From a virus, in IMG/VR virus record IMGVR_UViG_3300046810_000338, positions 62,001 to 126,000 of that record: DNA of 64,000 nucleotides. The stretch is one strand, 5' to 3'. Shown here in pieces: positions 8,597 through 16,675 of the stretch. The notes below the pieces were generated by a model. It saw only the letters and a program-made list of their open reading frames with translations. It searched no databases and had not been told where the DNA came from. Position 1 is the first letter of the stretch. Each line of letters opens with the position of its first letter. The translations under genes were made by a program, and so were the position numbers.

Positions 8597-9319
8597 ATGG
8601 CTGGCGATTACCAGAACAATGCTCCACAGAAACCAGCCAATGCGCTGCTCGAATACCGTCTGCGTCTGGTTGGCGACCGCCTGCCTGATGGCCGTAAAGA
8701 TCCGAACTTCCAAGTCAACGTCAACGGCAAGAACGAAGTTGTTCTGACCTGTAACACTGGCCTGTTCGGCGCTGACCAAAAGCAAGTCAACATCCAGGGC
8801 AAGATCTCGGCGATCACCTTCGGCGCAGTCGTTACTGCTGCTGAGCAGATCAACAGCAAAGAGCCTGGCTTCCGCTTCCCTCTGATCCACGTCATGTCGC
8901 CGCGCAAGCGCACTCCGCAAGACGGTCCTGGTACTCCGCAGGCTTTGGCCGGCGTAGTTGTAGTAGGTAAAGATGCCGATGGCGTTTGCTACATCTCCCT
9001 GATGCGTAAAGATCCTCCGCACATCAAGTTCCCGTTCCGTCCTGATCAGTGGGCGAAACTGCGCGATCCGGTCAGCAACCAACCTGCTACTCCTGCCGAC
9101 ATCTCCAACCTGTACTCGCAAGCCTGGGCCAAAGTTCTGGCGCCGTTGGCGCTGCATGTTCTGTCCAACGACGTCTACGACTTCCGTAACGATCCGGCGA
9201 ACAACAACAACAACTACCAGCAGGGCAACAGCCAGGGCTATCAGCCGAACAACGGCCAGCAGCCGCAGAACCATGCGCCTGCCAGCACCAACGGATTCGA
9301 CGACGATATCCCGATGTAA
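8597..9319 (+). CDS. SSB-like protein with acidic protein-docking tip
   Basis: 240 residues, start ATG 8597 behind GGAAGGAG. A beta-rich N-terminal domain (about 1-190) is followed by an Asn/Gln/Gly-rich linker (about 195-230) and ends GFDDDIPM. This architecture, and the terminal DDDIP motif, copies bacterial SSB (DDDIPF), whose tip docks replication and repair partners. Primary sequence of the folded domain does not clearly show an SSB OB fold, so the call rests on layout and tip. Codon bias indicates high expression. The final Met instead of Phe is a small departure. It is followed by a strong terminator. Confidence 0.68.
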   Translation: MAGDYQNNAPQKPANALLEYRLRLVGDRLPDGRKDPNFQVNVNGKNEVVLTCNTGLFGADQKQVNIQGKISAITFGAVVTAAEQINSKEPGFRFPLIHVMSPRKRTPQDGPGTPQALAGVVVVGKDADGVCYISLMRKDPPHIKFPFRPDQWAKLRDPVSNQPATPADISNLYSQAWAKVLAPLALHVLSNDVYDFRNDPANNNNNYQQGNSQGYQPNNGQQPQNHAPASTNGFDDDIPM

Positions 9320-9353
9320 GCTACAAAAAAAAAAGCATGTAAACATAAAAAGA

Positions 9354-9377
9354 CGGGCCCATCAGGGCCCGGCTTTT
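9354..9377. terminator. Hairpin terminator flanked by TATG on both sides
   Basis: CGGGCCC (9354-9360) pairs with GGGCCCG (9365-9371), followed by GCTTTTATG. The left flank reads CATAA at 9344-9348, giving TTATG on the minus strand. Confidence 0.8.
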
Positions 9378-9410
9378 ATGACCTAGGTACTTGTAATAAG
9401 GAAATTTGAA

Positions 9411-9429
9411 ACCTAAATTATCTACGTGA
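9411..9429 (+). promoter_or_regulatory. Candidate phage promoter, motif copy 1
   Basis: ACCTAAATTATCTACGTGA differs at one position from the copy at 56353 and resembles others at 50269, 14431 and, more weakly, 28712. It lies 51 bases before the nvRNAP gp68-like gene, after a terminator. No host -35/-10 pair is obvious. Confidence 0.6.
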
Positions 9430-9480
9430 GCGCATCGAAAGATTCGTTCTGCTTACTACGCTTCAGGGAGTTGTAACGAC

Positions 9481-11004
9481 ATGCAAATAATCATCGATGG
9501 CTTTTCACCTACAGGCGCCTTTCAAAGCGTTCTGACGGTGCATGGCGATAAGTCGATCAAGTGGAATACCCAAACCCACTCCAAGCTGAAGTTCAACAAC
9601 GCCTCTCTGATCTTCAAGGAGGTTAACGAGTTCTGGGCTCGCAAGCCAGAAGCCGTGCAGTTGGAGGTCTTCGAGGCGTATGAGGCAATCTCGGAGTGCT
9701 TGACGACTCCTGAGGACAGCGAGAACCAAGTGGCTACATTGATGCGCTTGGTGGCAGTCATCTATAAGCACTTCACTATTCGTGATGCTGAAGAGATTGT
9801 CAATGGGCTCAACCTCACGTATCCAAGTACCATGACTGAGGAGTATGGAACCGAGGGCGACAACGGTCGTACTCACCGGCGCTCCGATTATCATCGACTG
9901 GTACAACTGGCTATTCGCCTGCGTCCTATGTTGCCGATCTTCGGGCACTACATCCGCACCTTCCTCGATCAGCCAGGTACTCAGCTGCGCGAAACCTCGG
10001 CCGTGCGTCTGCTCAATGGCACCGATGTACTGACTGTGCCTGCGGTAGAGAAACTGGTCAGCTTCATGGAAGTGACACTCAAAAACTTCCAGCATCAAAA
10101 CTCGACCATTCTCGGTCATCTCGGTTCTGCCGAGACGCCGTACTGGTTGGTGGCAAAAGCATTGTTCCGTCGGGTAGCCCCTGGCGAGATTCATTGCAGT
10201 GACGATGTGTCCAGCATCATCACCAACGTGTACAACTTTGTGGTTAAGTCCACATTGGATTCGGTGCCCCGTAACTTTGGTGGCGCCAAACTCAAAACGC
10301 GTACAACAGAAGGAGCCTCCAAGACTGATGAGAACATCAGTCTGCTCGAAGCTATCCGTATCCGCGAGGAAGTCCCTGGTGGCCGGAAGCGATTTGTTAA
10401 TGTGTACTCTCGCAGCATTCTGTCGATTGCTCAGCGAGTGGACGTAACAGTTCCCCCAGAACTGGTGCTCAGCTGTACTCACCTCACAGGTGAGAAGATC
10501 TTGCGTGACATCCATCCAGCTCAGGAATGCCTGACCCGCTGGACACTGTCTCGTGGTTGTCCTCCAACACATTGGGATCTGCTGCAATGTGAAGGGGCGT
10601 TCCGGTATATGGGCGCAGCGCAGGCGTTGCTCACGCACTGGGGCAATTTGGAGTTTGCAGCGTTGTTGGATGCTGTGCCTTCCAAGGACATCAACCGCAG
10701 TCCAATGGCGTCTCTCTGGTCGCGTAGTCAGTTGGGTAAAGAGCAGTTGGAGAAACTGCGAGCGCGGTATCCGCACTCTACCCCACTGGGTCGCAAAGAT
10801 CCAAACCCAGACGAGGCAAACCAAGGGGTTGCCGATCTTAATGCACTGGCTAGACTTATCTTCAGTGAAGAGTGGATATTGTCTAAGGATTCTGCGTACT
10901 ACGATCGTGTCACCCACAACGATCAAGGCTACATTATCCTTTCTCCAGGTTTCCGTAACAACATGGCTGACTTGTTGCTCGATGTTTCCTCGGGCACATG
11001 GTAA
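9481..11004 (+). CDS. Non-virion RNA polymerase accessory subunit (phiKZ gp68-like)
   Basis: 507 residues, close to the size of phiKZ gp68, the fifth nvRNAP subunit, which has no bacterial homolog and helps promoter use. No catalytic motif is seen, as expected. The call rests on synteny: beta' N-terminal gene upstream, then this gene, two genes, and then the beta and beta' C-terminal genes, the same order as phiKZ 55, 68, 69, 70, 71-73, 74. A candidate promoter motif lies 51 bases upstream. Start ATG 9481 follows AGGGAGTTG. Confidence 0.7.
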   Translation: MQIIIDGFSPTGAFQSVLTVHGDKSIKWNTQTHSKLKFNNASLIFKEVNEFWARKPEAVQLEVFEAYEAISECLTTPEDSENQVATLMRLVAVIYKHFTIRDAEEIVNGLNLTYPSTMTEEYGTEGDNGRTHRRSDYHRLVQLAIRLRPMLPIFGHYIRTFLDQPGTQLRETSAVRLLNGTDVLTVPAVEKLVSFMEVTLKNFQHQNSTILGHLGSAETPYWLVAKALFRRVAPGEIHCSDDVSSIITNVYNFVVKSTLDSVPRNFGGAKLKTRTTEGASKTDENISLLEAIRIREEVPGGRKRFVNVYSRSILSIAQRVDVTVPPELVLSCTHLTGEKILRDIHPAQECLTRWTLSRGCPPTHWDLLQCEGAFRYMGAAQALLTHWGNLEFAALLDAVPSKDINRSPMASLWSRSQLGKEQLEKLRARYPHSTPLGRKDPNPDEANQGVADLNALARLIFSEEWILSKDSAYYDRVTHNDQGYIILSPGFRNNMADLLLDVSSGTW

Positions 11005-11029
11005 GCAATCAATTTAAGGAGTGCTACAA

Positions 11030-12598
11030 ATGGGTATGAAAATTATCGGTGTGCTGATGGCAGAGACTCCTGGTTCAAGCCAGATGTACCTGCGTCCGTA
11101 CAAGCTGGAATGGAAAGACTCCTACGGCGATGCATTGCAGGAATCCACCAACGGTGGTGTCAACCTGTCCGTCGGCGCTATCGCTGGCACGGCGATGCAG
11201 ATGCTCAAGCCAAGCGAGCAGCCCATCGGCATGGCTCAGATTGCCAACGGCATGGGTAGCACTCGTCTGACCTGTACCTTCGTGGTTGAGTTGGACAACG
11301 AAGGTGGTCAGGTACGTCAGGAAGTTCTGACTGCCTACACTGACCATGACGGCATGTCTGACAATCTGGGCAAGATGGCGCTCGATGCAGACATGCGCTT
11401 CTTCTTCAATCAGGTCGGTAACCTGACCATCAACGCAGGCTACGGCGCTGAAGGCTACGGTAGCTATCAGTTCACCAACGCTACGCAGATCATGACCCCG
11501 ATGCAGGGTTGGGATAACTCCAACGATATCCCGATCGTCAACCGCAGCATGGCTGCATGTCGGCCGAAAGATGTCCTGAGTCGTCTGGGTGAAGGTGCGC
11601 TGCCTGCTGCTGGCGATAACCTTTCGACTGTGCTGGCTAACACTGGCTATAACTTTGCCGCTACTGCAAAGCGTTCCAGCCGTAGCAACAACGTGGCTCC
11701 GGAATTCCTGAGCCGTGTGTTGACAGGTTATCGTGACAGCATGGTCAGTGCTGATACCGATGACCGCTCTGCTCCCAATCAGTTGCAAGCGGCCGCCGAG
11801 AGCGCCTACATCAATGAACCGCTGACTGCCAGCAGCGCATTGTTGACCGCTCTGGGTCGTCGTTCCAACTTCAAGAGCGAGTGGTCGGTAACCTGGAAAG
11901 AGCTGTTGGCTCTCGATCCAACCCTGGTTAATCGGGTTACTCCGATCAAGATGAACGCGGCGTACCGCGATCATTCGGCTGCGATCTTGCATGGCGCTGC
12001 TGGTTGGGATAGCACAAGCTTCGAAGCACAGGTTGCCCAACAGTGCACCATGGTGATTCCTGCCAGCATGGTCAAGTTTGCAGCGGGCGCGATTCACTTC
12101 ATCGCTCACTCCGAAACCATGGACGGCTCAACCGTCGTTCGCCTTTTGAATGCCCGAGGCATTCAGCAAGGCGTGGTGTTGGATGGTCTCACCGCAATGA
12201 TTGAACAACACCTTGCTTTCGAGGTGTATCCGCAATTAAATCAGTACGGCCGGTGGAAACTGTATATCGAAGCAGACATTCGTCTGAACGGTATCTCGAC
12301 GATTACCGTCGGTCTCAATAGCGGTCCGAAGGTGCCTTTCATGGCAGCTACGTATTGCGATGCGGTGTACACGTCATGCCTGAGCCCAAGTCAACAAGCG
12401 TTGGACACTCTGAGTCAAAGCCTGGGCAACCTGGCCGCTAACCTCACTGCCAACGCGCTGTCGTCGGGTCCTGGTGTTATCCATAGTGGCACAGGTCCTG
12501 TTCGGTCCTACAACTACGGTAACCAGGCTGCCAGCATGTCACTCTCTAATATTCAAACAGCTGTTCCGGGTATGCCTGGCGGTGGTTTGGGTTTCTGA
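11030..12598 (+). CDS. Hypothetical protein between nvRNAP genes (gp69 position)
   Basis: 522 residues from ATG 11030, behind TTAAGGAG; a GTG at 11021 is less likely. The protein is rich in Ala, Ser, Asn and Gly, and ends in a Gly/Pro-rich flexible tail (VPGMPGGGLGF). Codon bias suggests good expression. No motif identifies a function. In the phiKZ order this is the gene 69 position. It could be structural or a DNA-metabolism protein made with the nvRNAP. Confidence 0.8.
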   Translation: MGMKIIGVLMAETPGSSQMYLRPYKLEWKDSYGDALQESTNGGVNLSVGAIAGTAMQMLKPSEQPIGMAQIANGMGSTRLTCTFVVELDNEGGQVRQEVLTAYTDHDGMSDNLGKMALDADMRFFFNQVGNLTINAGYGAEGYGSYQFTNATQIMTPMQGWDNSNDIPIVNRSMAACRPKDVLSRLGEGALPAAGDNLSTVLANTGYNFAATAKRSSRSNNVAPEFLSRVLTGYRDSMVSADTDDRSAPNQLQAAAESAYINEPLTASSALLTALGRRSNFKSEWSVTWKELLALDPTLVNRVTPIKMNAAYRDHSAAILHGAAGWDSTSFEAQVAQQCTMVIPASMVKFAAGAIHFIAHSETMDGSTVVRLLNARGIQQGVVLDGLTAMIEQHLAFEVYPQLNQYGRWKLYIEADIRLNGISTITVGLNSGPKVPFMAATYCDAVYTSCLSPSQQALDTLSQSLGNLAANLTANALSSGPGVIHSGTGPVRSYNYGNQAASMSLSNIQTAVPGMPGGGLGF

Positions 12599-12601
12599 TC
12601 C

Positions 12602-13993
12602 ATGGGGGATCAAATGGAACAAGCAGTTGAGTTTCTGAAGCAAATCGTTGTCTCTCTGGGCTTCGATGTTGCTGGCTATCGCATCTTCAACACGGATGCA
12701 GACGGCGATAAGGCAATCACCGTGGGCGGCAAGGATCTGATCCTGCCGAATCGTGAGGGTTTGGATAACCTCTACAAGGAAGGCGCGGTCGCTTTCAACC
12801 CGCTGTGTGAAAACACGCTCAAGGGGCCTTCTGAAGTCCAGGAAGAGTTGAACGATATGGTTCACTCGGCTCTGAACATTCGCATGATGGCCCTGATCTA
12901 CAACCTGGCCAAAGTCGCAGGCTCCGATAAAGCCAACGACAACAAGCTCAACACGCTGCAAGCTGAGTTCCTGCCGTGCCTCACCGGCTACGACAAGGAA
13001 ATGGTCAAACGCTTCGCCTCGGTTATCCGGGCCTGTACAGCCGACGACTACAAGACCAGCCTGATCTACCTGACGCTCAAACGTCAGGGTAAGCTGGGCA
13101 ACACGGCCTACTCTCGAATCTGTACCGTTCGTTTCCCGTTTGCGGAAATGGAGCGCAAAGACAAGCCTTACGGCGTGGCCTTGCGCATTGCCGACTACGA
13201 CAGTCTGCGTAACCTGCTGGAATACATCCTGCCTGGTTGGGCTGAAGACAACACGTACAGTCGTGGTACCGACTCCAAGACAGCACCGTACTTCACCGCA
13301 CTGATCACTTCGTACTACGCGATCAACTCGCGTATCACGGCGATCGCCAAGTTGTTCCAGGTCGACTTCCCTGAATTCGGCACACTGGTCAACGAAGATC
13401 CATGGATCGCCAGTATGGGTAACCTGGCTCAGATGCGCGATAGCCTGCCTTCTCTGGAAGGTAACGAAGGCAAGAACGCAAAAGGTACAGGTTCGACGAC
13501 TGAAGTTCCAGTGATTGCCGATCCTCAGCCGGCTCGTTCGATTGGCGTTCCGACGCTCTCGGTTGACTCGCCTGAACTGCCTTGGAATGGTCAGGGTGCG
13601 GCACCTCCAGCGGCTGCTCCTGCTCCTACCCGCGTAGCAGATGACGATGTGGTCGAGTACGTTCCTCGCGCTGCAACAGTCCCTGCCATGCACGGCGCAA
13701 TCCCTGGGGTGCAAACTGGTCAGATCCCAACCGGCTATGCACCCGTGGCTAACAACGCTGCTCCAACCTTCGCTCAGATGGCACAGCAGCGCGTGCAGTC
13801 GCAACCCAGCTACTACGGCACACAGGGTCCAAGTCTGCCACCGGTCGGCGGTTCGCCCTTCGCAGCCACAGCGGGTACCAATACCGGACATGTGCCGCAT
13901 AATCCCAATGCACACATCCCGTACATTGCTACCACCCCTCAACCTCAAGCACCACATGTGATCATTGGCCAACCCCAAGGTCGTGGTTTCTAA
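12602..13993 (+). CDS. Hypothetical protein with long Pro/Ala/Gln-rich tail (gp70 position)
   Basis: 463 residues. ATG 12602 is 3 bases after the previous stop; ATG 12614, behind GGGGATCAA, is an equally good start. A helical domain fills about residues 1-290; from about 300 to the end the protein is low-complexity and rich in Pro, Ala, Gln and Gly, ending GQPQGRGF. Such tails are typical of scaffolding or condensate-forming proteins, but nothing specific is shown. It is followed by a 10-bp hairpin. Confidence 0.8.
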   Translation: MGDQMEQAVEFLKQIVVSLGFDVAGYRIFNTDADGDKAITVGGKDLILPNREGLDNLYKEGAVAFNPLCENTLKGPSEVQEELNDMVHSALNIRMMALIYNLAKVAGSDKANDNKLNTLQAEFLPCLTGYDKEMVKRFASVIRACTADDYKTSLIYLTLKRQGKLGNTAYSRICTVRFPFAEMERKDKPYGVALRIADYDSLRNLLEYILPGWAEDNTYSRGTDSKTAPYFTALITSYYAINSRITAIAKLFQVDFPEFGTLVNEDPWIASMGNLAQMRDSLPSLEGNEGKNAKGTGSTTEVPVIADPQPARSIGVPTLSVDSPELPWNGQGAAPPAAAPAPTRVADDDVVEYVPRAATVPAMHGAIPGVQTGQIPTGYAPVANNAAPTFAQMAQQRVQSQPSYYGTQGPSLPPVGGSPFAATAGTNTGHVPHNPNAHIPYIATTPQPQAPHVIIGQPQGRGF

Positions 13994-14005
13994 CACCGGC
14001 ATAAA

Positions 14006-14029
14006 CCCTCTCCCCTTTGGGGGAGAGGG
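14006..14029. terminator. Bidirectional hairpin terminator between convergent genes
   Basis: CCCTCTCCCC pairs with GGGGAGAGGG around TTTG, followed on the + side by GCTTTTATAC. The left flank reads CATAA at 14000-14004 (TTATG on the minus strand). It serves the + gene ending at 13993 and the - gene ending at 14048. Confidence 0.8.
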
Positions 14030-14047
14030 GCTTTTATACGTCGGTTA

Positions 14048-14419
14048 TTATTTTCCAACTTTTCCGAGTGATGTAGAGTAAAGTCCCTTAATCTTCTTGT
14101 AAGCTTCGGAGTTAGGGATGAGCAGATAATCCACGGTGTTGTCAAAAACCGTGGGAGATTCAATGTCGCTCAACCGCATCGTGAGCCAATGCAGTTCTGG
14201 GTTAATGCTTTTGGCCGTCAGATACCCGTAGAGATCATACTGGTAAACGTAGGCCAAATGCTGATCCACTGCATGGTAATCGTAATTACCGCCTGCTCGG
14301 AAATACGCTCGATGGGTTTCCAACGTCAAGCGAAAACCATCTTTGTTGGTAATGGCCGAAGGTATTGGAACGGCCAATGAAAGGACTGGCATAACCATGA
14401 GAGTACCCGCTAAATACAA
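14048..14419 (-). CDS. Small exported protein, lone minus-strand gene
   Basis: 123 residues if TTG 14419 is used; ATG 14398 gives 116. The first 22 residues form a hydrophobic stretch ending PIPSA, like a signal peptide but without the usual positive charge at the N-terminus. The mature part is polar and Tyr-rich. It is a single gene inserted in opposite orientation between nvRNAP genes, with codon use less biased than its neighbours, which fits a mobile accessory gene. Start, export and function are uncertain. Confidence 0.6.
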   Translation of the reverse strand: MYLAGTLMVMPVLSLAVPIPSAITNKDGFRLTLETHRAYFRAGGNYDYHAVDQHLAYVYQYDLYGYLTAKSINPELHWLTMRLSDIESPTVFDNTVDYLLIPNSEAYKKIKGLYSTSLGKVGK

Positions 14420-14430
14420 ATAGAATAAAG

Positions 14431-14449
14431 ACCTATATCATCTTAATGA
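14431..14449 (+). promoter_or_regulatory. Candidate phage promoter, motif copy 2
   Basis: ACCTATATCATCTTAATGA matches the copy at 56353 at 15 of 19 positions. It lies 84 bases before the start of the nvRNAP beta C-terminal gene. Confidence 0.45.
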
Positions 14450-14533
14450 GATGGTGAAAACTGTTTCTATCAAGGGTATTGATTCCTCCAGCAATGTCTG
14501 TTGGATGGGTCAAGTAAGAACAGGAAAAGCAAC

Positions 14534-16666
14534 ATGCCAAGAAGCACAGCTAACCAGCTGCATCCTGAGTTCCTGTCCACACAGAACCTCAACTCGTTCT
14601 CCGGCAATGACTCAGCTTCTCGTAAGCAGATGATGGCCGGCAACATGCCACAGGTTCTCTCGCTCATTACGCCCACACGACGTATTTTGATGACGGGAAC
14701 GGAGCCTGAGTACGCAAAATACGTATTCAAGGTCGAAATGCCTGTCGATGCTTACATCATCGACATTATTGACCGGGTTACCAGTAGCAACGTTAAGGGT
14801 GCTTTGAAGAAGAACCCTGAGCGTCTGGTGATCTACGAATCCATTGACACGGGCGAGATTGGTATCCTCAGGATTCCAAAGTACATGTCCTTTCACAAGC
14901 GCTTTGGGTTTGAACAAATCCCAGTGCCTGAGAACATGGCTCTGCTCGACAATGCATTGACTAGCCGATCCCCAACGGTTATTCGTGCAGGCACGGTGTT
15001 TGCCCGTCCAGCCACTGTAACGCCGGAAGGCGAGTACATGTTCGGGCGTGAAGCACGTTGTGCATGGGTTACATTGCCTGCGGTAATTGAAGACGGTGCG
15101 ATCATTAGCGAAAGCTTTGCACGTTCTCTGTCTTCTTGGATCTACGAGGACCGTACAGTCTCGTATGGTCGCGACTGGTATCCGCTGAACCTGCATGGTG
15201 ACGATGAAGTTTATCGCGCTCACCTGGACGTAGGTGAAGTGGTTGGGGATGATGGTATCCTCATGGCACTGCGTCGCAAGCGTCCACTGCTCGGCGCTGT
15301 AGAGATGACGCCAGAACGACTGCGTAAGGTCGACCGGATCTTCGACAAACTGATCAAAGTACCGCCAGGATCAGAAGTGGTGAACGTCATCGTTCAACAC
15401 GACGCCGAAGCCCGTGTCAATAATACTCCGATGGGTATGGAGTATTCCCCTCAACGTTACGACGATGCCCAACGTCGTTATTACAACAAGATCATTGCCC
15501 GGTATCGTGAGCTTGAAGATACCCGCAAGACCGATCTGACTATGACCCGCGATTTCCATCGACTGATCGTCGAAGCGCTGGTTTATGTCAACCCGTATCA
15601 CAAGGGTGGTCGTAAGCTCTGTTACCGCAAGTTGGACTTGGACGACTGGCGTGTAACGATCACTATCCGTAAGCGCATCTGTGCTGGAATGGGGATCAAG
15701 CTCACCGACATGCACGGCGGTAAAGGTGTTGTCTGTAAAGTAACCCGCGATGAAGACATGCCGCGTGATAAGCACGGCAAGATTCTGGATCTGGTCATGG
15801 ACCCAATGTCCCTGACCAAGCGGATGAACAACGGACGGATCATCGAGCCCCGTATTTCGTCTACATGTATCGAGTATACTCGACTGCTGCGTGAAGAGCT
15901 GGGGCTACACGATGAAGAGATCCAGTGGGGCGTCTCAGGGCGCGCTGTAGCCACGTTAAGCGAAGAGCGGTGCGCTGCACTGTTCAAGCAGTACATGGGC
16001 TTCTATGAGCTTATCAGCCCGTGGATGCATCAGGGTATTAAAGAGTGCGAAGACTTCGATGTTCGAGGTCATCTGCAAACCATTGTTTCCCACACCATGC
16101 AGCTTTGGTTGCCAACCGATAACCCAGTGGTTTATTCGGACTTGCATCCTCGCCTCAAAGCAGAACACCCGGCTAACTACAGCCAGCTCACCTTCAAAGT
16201 GGGTCATGGTGAAAATGCTAAGTGGGAAACGACTGTCAAATCCTGTATGGTTGGCAGTATCTACACGGTCATGTTGGAGAAGATTGCTCGGGATATGTCC
16301 GCAGTGGCTTCTGCTCGTCTGCAAATCAACGGCGTACCTTCCAGGATCGCCAACGCAGATCGTTACAGCAGTCATGTTCGTCAGCAACCAATGCGTATCG
16401 CTGGCGAAACAGAAGTGCGGTTGATGTTGATGGCAATTGGTGGTATGGCGACACGGGATCTGTTGGAGCAAACCAACAACCCAGACTCGCATGCCATTAT
16501 CATCGAGAACATCATCCTCGACGAGCGTCCAACGGATATGGAAAGTGTCATTGACCGGGAACTGTTCCCAGCCAACGGACACAGGATTCGTAAACAGATC
16601 GAACACTTGCACATGTGTGCCGGTATCGGCCTGCGCCTCGAACCCGATTTCATTCCCAACGAATAA
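14534..16666 (+). CDS. Non-virion RNA polymerase beta C-terminal subunit (phiKZ gp71-73-like)
   Basis: 710 residues from ATG 14534 (MPRSTANQ) behind AGGAAAAG; a TTG at 14501 is discarded. The beta signature is at about 388-430: KLTDMHGGKGVV (H394-G398), then DEDMP, then LDLVMDPMSLTKRMNNGRIIEP, matching bacterial beta GRHGNKGV, EDMP and NPLGVPSRMNIGQI. The N-terminal part has DGAIISESF at about residue 185, also a beta feature. In phiKZ this gene is interrupted by an intron and endonuclease (71-72-73); here it is continuous. It is followed 9 bases later by the beta' C-terminal gene. Confidence 0.93.
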   Translation: MPRSTANQLHPEFLSTQNLNSFSGNDSASRKQMMAGNMPQVLSLITPTRRILMTGTEPEYAKYVFKVEMPVDAYIIDIIDRVTSSNVKGALKKNPERLVIYESIDTGEIGILRIPKYMSFHKRFGFEQIPVPENMALLDNALTSRSPTVIRAGTVFARPATVTPEGEYMFGREARCAWVTLPAVIEDGAIISESFARSLSSWIYEDRTVSYGRDWYPLNLHGDDEVYRAHLDVGEVVGDDGILMALRRKRPLLGAVEMTPERLRKVDRIFDKLIKVPPGSEVVNVIVQHDAEARVNNTPMGMEYSPQRYDDAQRRYYNKIIARYRELEDTRKTDLTMTRDFHRLIVEALVYVNPYHKGGRKLCYRKLDLDDWRVTITIRKRICAGMGIKLTDMHGGKGVVCKVTRDEDMPRDKHGKILDLVMDPMSLTKRMNNGRIIEPRISSTCIEYTRLLREELGLHDEEIQWGVSGRAVATLSEERCAALFKQYMGFYELISPWMHQGIKECEDFDVRGHLQTIVSHTMQLWLPTDNPVVYSDLHPRLKAEHPANYSQLTFKVGHGENAKWETTVKSCMVGSIYTVMLEKIARDMSAVASARLQINGVPSRIANADRYSSHVRQQPMRIAGETEVRLMLMAIGGMATRDLLEQTNNPDSHAIIIENIILDERPTDMESVIDRELFPANGHRIRKQIEHLHMCAGIGLRLEPDFIPNE

Positions 16667-16675
16667 GGACTGGAC

